In this document: positions 58,441 through 64,000 of the stretch, in pieces
Numbering within the stretch: the stretch's first letter is position 1
Layout: each line of letters begins with the position of its first letter
Origin: Siphonodentalium dalli
Lineage: Eukaryota; Mollusca; Scaphopoda; Gadilida; Siphonodentaliidae
Length of the DNA: 64,000 bases
Direction of reading: 5' to 3'
Assembly (NCBI GenBank): GCA_032622095.1
Contig: CP136066.1
Location: forward strand, 45,728,911-45,792,910
The notes under the pieces: generated by a model
What the model saw: only the letters and a program-made list of their open reading frames with translations
Database searches by the model: none
Told to the model about the DNA's origin: nothing
Program-made: the position numbers and the translations under genes

Positions 58441-60166
58441 ACAGACATGACAATTGGAACTTATTCCCTATTCCTTATTCCTTATTTTCAAAAATGTCGC
58501 TTTCGACCGATTTGACGGTATGGGTGGGTGGCCCGCCCCAAAAACCACCTAGAAACACCCGACCCCCCACCCATCACCCCCGGGGGTGCCACCCCGAGGG
58601 GGGTGAAAATGGGGTATGGACCATTTTCGCGAACGGTAAGGATTTCGACCGATTTGACGGCATGGGTGGGTGGCCCGCCCCAAATACTACCTAGAAACAC
58701 CCCGACCCCCCACCCATCACCCCCGGGGGTGCCACCCCGAGGGGGTGAAAATGGGGTATGGACCATTTTCGCGAACGGTAAGGATTTCGACCGATTTGAC
58801 GGCATGTGTGGGTGGCCCGCCCCAAATACTACCTAGAAACACCCCGACCCCCCACCCATCACCCCCGGGGGTGCCACCCCGAGGGGGTGAAAATGGGGTA
58901 TGGACCATTTTCGAGAACGGTAAGGATTTCGACCGATTTGACAGCATGGGTGGGTGGCCCACACCAAATACTACCTAGAAACACCCCGACCCTCCACCCA
59001 TCACCCCCGGGGGGTGCCACCCCGAGGGGGTGAAAATGGGGTATGGACCATTTTCGAGAACGGTAAGGATTTCGACCGATTTGACGGCATGGGTGGGTGC
59101 CCGCCCCAAATACTACCTAGAAACACCCCGACCACCCACCCATCAACCCCGGGGGTGCCACCCCGAGGGGGTGAAAATGGGGTATGGACCATATTCGAGA
59201 ACGGTAAGGATATCGACCGATTTGACGGCATGGGTGGGTGGCCCGCCCCAAATACTACCTAGAAACACCCCGACCCCCCCACCCATCACCCCCGGGGGTG
59301 CCACCCCGAGGGGGTGAAAATGGGGTATGGACCATTTTCGAGAACGGTAAGGATTTCGACCGATTTGACGGCATGGGTGGGTGGCCCGCCCCAAATACTA
59401 CCTAGAAACAACCCGACCCCCCACCTTTCACCCCCTCGGGGTGGCACCCCCGGGGGTGATGGGTGGGGGGTCGGGGTGTTTCTAGGTAGTATTTGGGGCG
59501 GGCCACCCACCCATGCCGTCAAATCGGTCGAAATCCTTACCGTTCTCGAAAATGGTCCATACCCCATTTTCACCCCCTCGGGGTGGCACCCCCCGGGGGT
59601 GATGGGTGGGGGGGTCGGGGTGTTTCTAGGTAGTATTTTGGTCGGGCCACCCACCCATGCCGTCAAATCGGTCGAAATCCTTACCGTTCTCGAAAATGGT
59701 CCATACCCCATGTTCACCCCCTCGGGGTGGCACCCCCCCGGGGGTGATGGGTGGGGGGTCGGGGTGTTTCTAGGTAGTATTTGGGGCGGGCCACCCACCC
59801 ATGCCGTCAAATCGGTCGAAATCCTTACCGTTCTCGAAAATGGTCCATACCCCATTTTCACCCCCTCGGGGTGGCACCCCCCGGGGGTGATGGGTGGGGG
59901 TCGGGGTGTTTCTAGGTAGTATTTGGGGCGGGCCACCCAGCCATGCCGTCAAATCGGTCGAAATCCTTACCGTTCTCGAAAATGGTCCATACCCCATTTT
60001 CACACCCTCGGGGTGGCACCCCCCGGGGATAATGGGTGGGGGGTCGGGGTGTTTCTATGTGGTATTTGGGGCGGGCCACCCACCCATGCCGTCAAATCGG
60101 TCGAAAGCGACATTTTTGAAAATAAGGAATAAGGAATAGGGAATAAGTTCCAATTGTCATGTCTGT
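58441..60166. repeat. GC-rich 142 bp satellite in two inverted blocks inside a terminal inverted repeat
   Basis: Seven unit starts occur in forward orientation (cgaccgatttgacgg at 58504, 58646, 58788, 58930, 59073, 59214, 59357). Orientation flips at about 59430-59450, followed by five inverted units to 60103. The ends are an inverted repeat outside the satellite: acagacatgacaattggaac at 58441 and its complement ending at 60166, with 'ttccctattccttattcctt' inside. Units contain 'gtgggtggcccgccccaaat' and a ccccgggggtgccaccccgag palindromic stretch. GC content far exceeds the surroundings. The long open frames in several phases are repeat read-through. Confidence 0.92.
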
Positions 60167-60742
60167 CAACTAAACCCTTGTTTAATATATAGGTTTCTAT
60201 CTCGAACTCGAACATTAAAGTAAATATATTACAAATTGTACCTCCTGTCTCAATTTGTTAACCAATTGCATGTAGCTTGATTCGAGGTAATTGATATGTG
60301 TGGCAAGTTCATGCCATTTTTGGATTATACAATGGCCTCCTAACCCCAAGGTGATTGCCAATGTGGTGGTCGGTATATGGGTAGAAAATATGTAATCTGT
60401 AAGAACACACGATTACTCTCCAAATGGCTTAACTGAGGCAACGGCAGTTACGAAACTGCTAGTCTATATGGTTTAATATATATGTATCTATCCACAGACT
60501 CGAAAATTAGAGATAAAATAGTACCTCCTGTTGGCAACTTTTAATAAATTTAATTGGGTTTTTTGTTGCCGGTATATTGATGGAAATATATCATGTGTTA
60601 TTAAAACCACCATCACCACCAGGAAATGTCTCATACTAAATTTATTAACCGAGTCCACTCGTTTAATACATGTCGGATAAAATTGCGACGAATGTGAGAT
60701 TCACTGTATCACATAATTACATTTTAGTGAGGAAAAACTACC
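60167..60742. other. Non-coding stretch
   Basis: No gene or repeat recognised. Confidence 0.35.
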
Positions 60743-61704
60743 TCGAAACGGCTGGGTTAAAAAAATTAATAATGATTTTCTTAACACAACCAACGAGGAA
60801 GTAAAGACACCTTCAAGAAAAATTATCGTTCCATTTTAAAGGTGTCTTTTCGTGTTGACAAAATTGTTCAACCACCCTTATCATCGATGTTTATAACACA
60901 GTCAACACGAAATAACCATAACTTATTGAATATACGTATTAACATCTCATTAACATGAAAAATAACATTGATCTATAGAATTGCGCAAAGCTCTTACGTC
61001 AGTGCGCGTGGCGATAATACACGCGTGTAATACTAAACATATGAGACCGGGTTTAGCGGCTAATCATGTGATAAAAACATCCAATGGGAAAGCGTATATT
61101 CATGCATATGCTGTACTCACCCCAGGCATTCTCTCGCACAAGTGTCTGTGGGGAAAACAAAATAAATAACATTTTCGTTGAATGTGTTCTCAATTTGACC
61201 ATGATGGCTTTCCAATTTAGACATACATTCCTATACGATTACCGACACGAAACTCCGTACTTCAAACCATCGTGAGTTCCGTTGTGACGCTTGCGCCTTA
61301 CATATACATATATTTTGAAGCACTATACATGACCTGGGTCTGTAGGCTCCAGAGGATCAAAATAAACTTCTGATATGTGGTGCAATGCTGCACACATTTT
61401 TATAAATGATGATTGTTTTTTTATTTCATTACACCCTCTCCAACAAACATTTCTATACATTAAATTAAAGATTGTTATTTGTAGCATCTCATTTTGCTTT
61501 TTGTCCGCTTCACAAAGTGTCCAGAATAGATTTAATGAAAGACGAAAGACAACTCTTATCGCTAAAATAACATTTTTAATATCCTCGAGTACAATTGTCA
61601 GCTCTCGGACAAATTTATGCTGTTATACACTGTACAAGAAATCCTTCATATTATCGGATGCGCGATATTGTGACCTTTAATTTGATGTATAGAAACCGTT
61701 GTTG
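60743..61704. repeat. Segmental duplication block, paired with 32645-33536
   Basis: Direct copy of the block upstream of FReD copy 3, now separated from FReD copy 4 by 3.3 kb of satellites. It has about 70 bp of extra sequence near 61470-61540. Non-coding. Confidence 0.85.
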
Positions 61705-61950
61705 ACGAGTAGTTATCACAAAGGAAATGTTCAGATAATAAGTTAAACAAACGACCATATATAACTCAAAATAAATATGACACTATCTTCACTTTTATTA
61801 TCTGCCGTCTGCTTATTCTTCCTGACCACCCCTCAAAATAAACAGTAGACAATTCCAATGTCTATTTGTTTTACTGATAGAATCAATTTAGTATAGACAG
61901 TGTTAACAGAATAAATGCAGAATAAAAAGCACAGTCAGAATAAGTCCACC
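61705..61950. other. Non-coding stretch
   Basis: Nothing recognised. Confidence 0.3.
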
Positions 61951-62326
61951 CAATATAACCACGCTGGTCATACGTGAACTCACACACCGGGTGAGAAGAC
62001 TCGCACAACGGGACAATATAACCACGCTGGTCATACGTGAACTCACACACCGGGTGAGAAGACTCGCACAACGGGACAATATAACCACGCTGGTCATACG
62101 TGAACCCACACACCGGGTGAGAAGACTCGCACAACGGGACAATATAACCACGCTGGTCATACGTGAACTCACACACCGGGTGAGTAGACTCGCACAACGG
62201 GACAATATAACCACGCTGGTCATACGTGAACTCACACACCGGGTGAGAAGACTCGCACAACGGGACAATATTACGATTTTTGTCGACACACCCCAGAAAG
62301 TCGTTGGTGTGTGCGCGTCTGGACAT
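61883..62326 (-). CDS. ORF with five 21-residue Cys repeats (probably minisatellite read-through)
   Basis: ATG at 62326 opens 147 codons. Five units of 21 residues carry the pattern V-P-L-C-E-S-S-H-P-V-C-E-F-T-Y, so two cysteines per unit spaced C-x6-C, and the C-terminus is a short hydrophobic stretch (A-F-I-L-L-T-L-S-I-L). There is no signal peptide at the start. Because the DNA unit is 63 bp (a multiple of three) without stops in several frames, other frames on both strands are also open. The two substitutions among units are both non-synonymous in this frame. I therefore favour a non-coding minisatellite, though a peptide exon cannot be excluded. Confidence 0.2.
   Translation of the reverse strand: MSRRAHTNDFLGCVDKNRNIVPLCESSHPVCEFTYDQRGYIVPLCESTHPVCEFTYDQRGYIVPLCESSHPVCGFTYDQRGYIVPLCESSHPVCEFTYDQRGYIVPLCESSHPVCEFTYDQRGYIGWTYSDCAFYSAFILLTLSILN
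61951..62270. repeat. 63 bp minisatellite, five copies
   Basis: Unit contains 'caatataaccacgctggtca', 'tacgtgaactcacacaccgg' and 'gtgagaagactcgcacaacg'. Units differ by only one or two substitutions, so the expansion is recent. Confidence 0.95.
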
Positions 62327-62923
62327 TTTGTCGGTTTCCGCGGTTTCCGCGTTTGGCGGATTGCATGTTCCCCGCCCCGTTGCAAGTTGGCCCTAACAGT
62401 ATTCCATATAGTTACAAGAAAACCATAGTCAGAAATGGTAACGCCACCAAGATCATATTATTAGCCATAAATATAAATCATAATATAAAATATATTGGTT
62501 ACATGAATGGACCGCCTCCGAATTCCGTTAAGACAAGTAATTCTTCAAATTATTACAATGAACTACGGCTTATAAATTACTGCAGGTTTCTCATTCGCCA
62601 TACCAGAATGCTTCTAAATGCGGATCAAAGCTAAGAGTGCATGGCACAGCCATTGTTCATAGACATTTTACAGATAGCGAGCATGATGCAAGCTGGGAAC
62701 GAAAGTATCCACAGCAAAGCCATGTGCTTACGGCCGCATGCGTTTATTATAGGGGATTTATGGTGGGCCTATAAAACTAATTATAACTTTGTTATCTGTC
62801 ATAGTTTATGCGTGAAATTTTAAACATATATACCATGGCCATATACCCCTTCCAGAATGTTGAAAAACATTTTCAGTTGCTCATCGTATTTTTATAGACG
62901 AAATAGTCCGAAATTTCAGAAAA
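62271..62923. other. Non-coding stretch with a direct repeat to 63742-63800
   Basis: 62483-62535 and 63742-63795 share ataaaatatattggtt, then 'gaatg.acc' and 'gaattccgttaa' in direct orientation, flanking the foldback element. Otherwise nothing recognised. Confidence 0.45.
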
Positions 62924-63634
62924 TTGCGCTAACTGCTCAATGTTTTAATGTGTTACAAAACGTCTGATAAAAATAGTTCTATCGCGAATATTCACACCAT
63001 TTTTTTTCAGAGAACATATAGAGTAAACATAGTCCTATCGGGATATCGTAAAGGAGATTAATTAAAACCCTCAGACTGCCGAAACTGACGACATTAAATT
63101 CGCTTTTTCGTGTCCCACGGAAATGAAACTTGTCTGTCCATTGATCACGTTATTTATTTGACATAGTATTTTTTTCCTGTTGTATTTGAACACTTGTTGC
63201 ACGTGCAGGCTGCACGATCATAATAACTTCAACCGATAAGCGCCGACTGATACCCGCGCAACAGTTTGTCTCAAATAAATTGTTATCAAAACGCAGGTTT
63301 ATGGCCGCGGACATAAGCCGATTAAGTGTAATGTAATTTATCCATGAACTTGACTGAAAAATTGTGATTCTATCACCATTAGCCACGAAAATGGGACCTC
63401 TAAACAGGCAAGTTTTATTTTCGGGGGACACGAACAAGCGAATTTATTGTCGGCAGTTTCGGCAGTCTGAGGGTTAATTAATCCCGAATTAAACGGAACT
63501 ACTTTACGATAGTCAGATAGGACTATGTTTACTCTATGCATGTTCTCTGAAAAAATAGTGTGAATATTCCAGATAGAACTCTTTTTATCAGACGTTGTGT
63601 AACACCTTAAAACATTGAGCGGTTATAGCGCAAA
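62924..63634. mobile_element. Foldback element with about 220 bp arms
   Basis: The left arm (62924-63142) and right arm (63398-63634) are inverted copies at roughly 85-90 percent by eye: 'gctcaatgttttaa', 'cgtctgataaaaa', 'tagagtaaacatagtcctat' and 'cctcagactgccgaaactg'. The spacer of about 255 bp has no ORF of note. The minus-strand open frames here are arm read-through. Confidence 0.8.
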
Positions 63635-63968
63635 CCGAAATGTGTTGTCTTGTAAGATATCCCACCGCTTTAGCTAAATTTACCTTCCTACAATATCCAT
63701 AAAGAGGATCATATATTATATACCCACGGTTTTAATTATAGAATATAAAATATATTGGTTTCGCGAATGACCAACTCAGAATTCCGTTAAAATAACAATA
63801 ACAACCAGCACCTATAACGAACCGTTTTACTGGACTTGGCCTACTGGTCGCGTAGTTCCGACTTTTAAATAAACGGAATTTCCAACTCTATAAATAAAAG
63901 CCCCACAAGAATTCTGTCCACCACGCAATATCAAAAACTCAGCCGCTAGATACACCACAGGTGGCGTA
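63635..63968. other. Non-coding stretch
   Basis: Contains the right member of the direct repeat with 62.48 kb. Nothing else recognised. Confidence 0.35.
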
Positions 63969-64000
63969 ATGACATGATCACGGTGGGGAATCACATGGTT
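63969..64000. mobile_element. Left end of another cattatcacggtgggga element, cut by the window edge
   Basis: catgatcacggtggggaatc followed by acatggtt matches the terminus of the element at 33618-34094. Confidence 0.55.

Noticed and set aside
59286-59936. 216-codon and 201-codon Pro/Gly-rich ORFs on both strands
   Set aside because: Both are read-through of the 142 bp GC-rich satellite, where stops are rare in many frames; they disappear at the satellite edges.
61903-62428. Alternative long frames (160 codons minus, 145 codons plus) over the 63 bp repeat
   Set aside because: Same minisatellite in other frames; no signal peptide or domain.

Overview
The window is AT-rich eukaryotic DNA, almost certainly from a marine invertebrate animal. 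The support is spliced, intron-bearing genes of a metazoan lectin family (fibrinogen-related domain, FReD), a BED-finger hAT transposase, a fragment of non-LTR reverse transcriptase, many inverted-repeat elements, and abundant microsatellites and minisatellites. Phylum cannot be fixed from sequence alone; a lophotrochozoan such as a mollusc or brachiopod, or a cephalochordate, would fit. There are no prokaryotic operons, CRISPR arrays, rRNA genes or convincing tRNA genes.

Genes. Four FReD terminal exons are present: one on + (3795-4429) and three on - (28406-27763, 31992-31461, 57088-56445). Three are open to the stop. The one at 31.5-32.0 kb is a pseudogene, with a frameshift, an in-frame tandem insertion and a C-terminus replaced by a minisatellite. 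Further upstream on - lies a signal-peptide exon with a PAN/apple-like cysteine pattern (40622-40323), ending in a strong splice donor. A candidate Cys-rich middle exon sits at 36355-36235. The phases (0, then 1) join all three exon types into one plausible secreted lectin of about 354 residues: signal peptide, PAN-like, Cys linker, FReD.

Layout. 0-5 kb: retroelement scrap, a foldback element and the + FReD exon. 5.6-8.1 kb: a tandemly repeated element. 8-18.9 kb: no genes, several foldback or MITE-like elements, and a large inverted repeat pair at 15.1/18.9 kb. 18.9-22.5 kb: a near-perfect palindrome with 1.7 kb arms, followed by a 344-380 bp tandem array. 24.1-33.5 kb: FReD copies 2 and 3 in duplicated blocks, one carrying a 3.0 kb hAT-type insertion with a broken BED-hAT transposase inside it. 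35-44 kb: PAN exon, candidate middle exon, MITE copies and a tandem-repeat retroelement-like unit. 44-55 kb: repeat-derived noncoding DNA, including an array of shared segments with two elements inserted in it. 55.1-57.4 kb: a foldback element and FReD copy 4. 57.7-60.2 kb: a GAT microsatellite and a GC-rich 142 bp satellite that inverts midway. 60.7-62.3 kb: a duplicate of the 32.6-33.5 kb block and a 63 bp minisatellite. 62.9-64 kb: a foldback element and the edge of another inverted-repeat element.

Reading. The window looks like a small cluster of secreted recognition lectins, probably innate immune, growing by segmental duplication. Its copies are being broken, spaced and reshaped by transposons and satellites. 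Comparing the duplicated blocks gives 'empty sites' that date and delimit several insertions without outside data.
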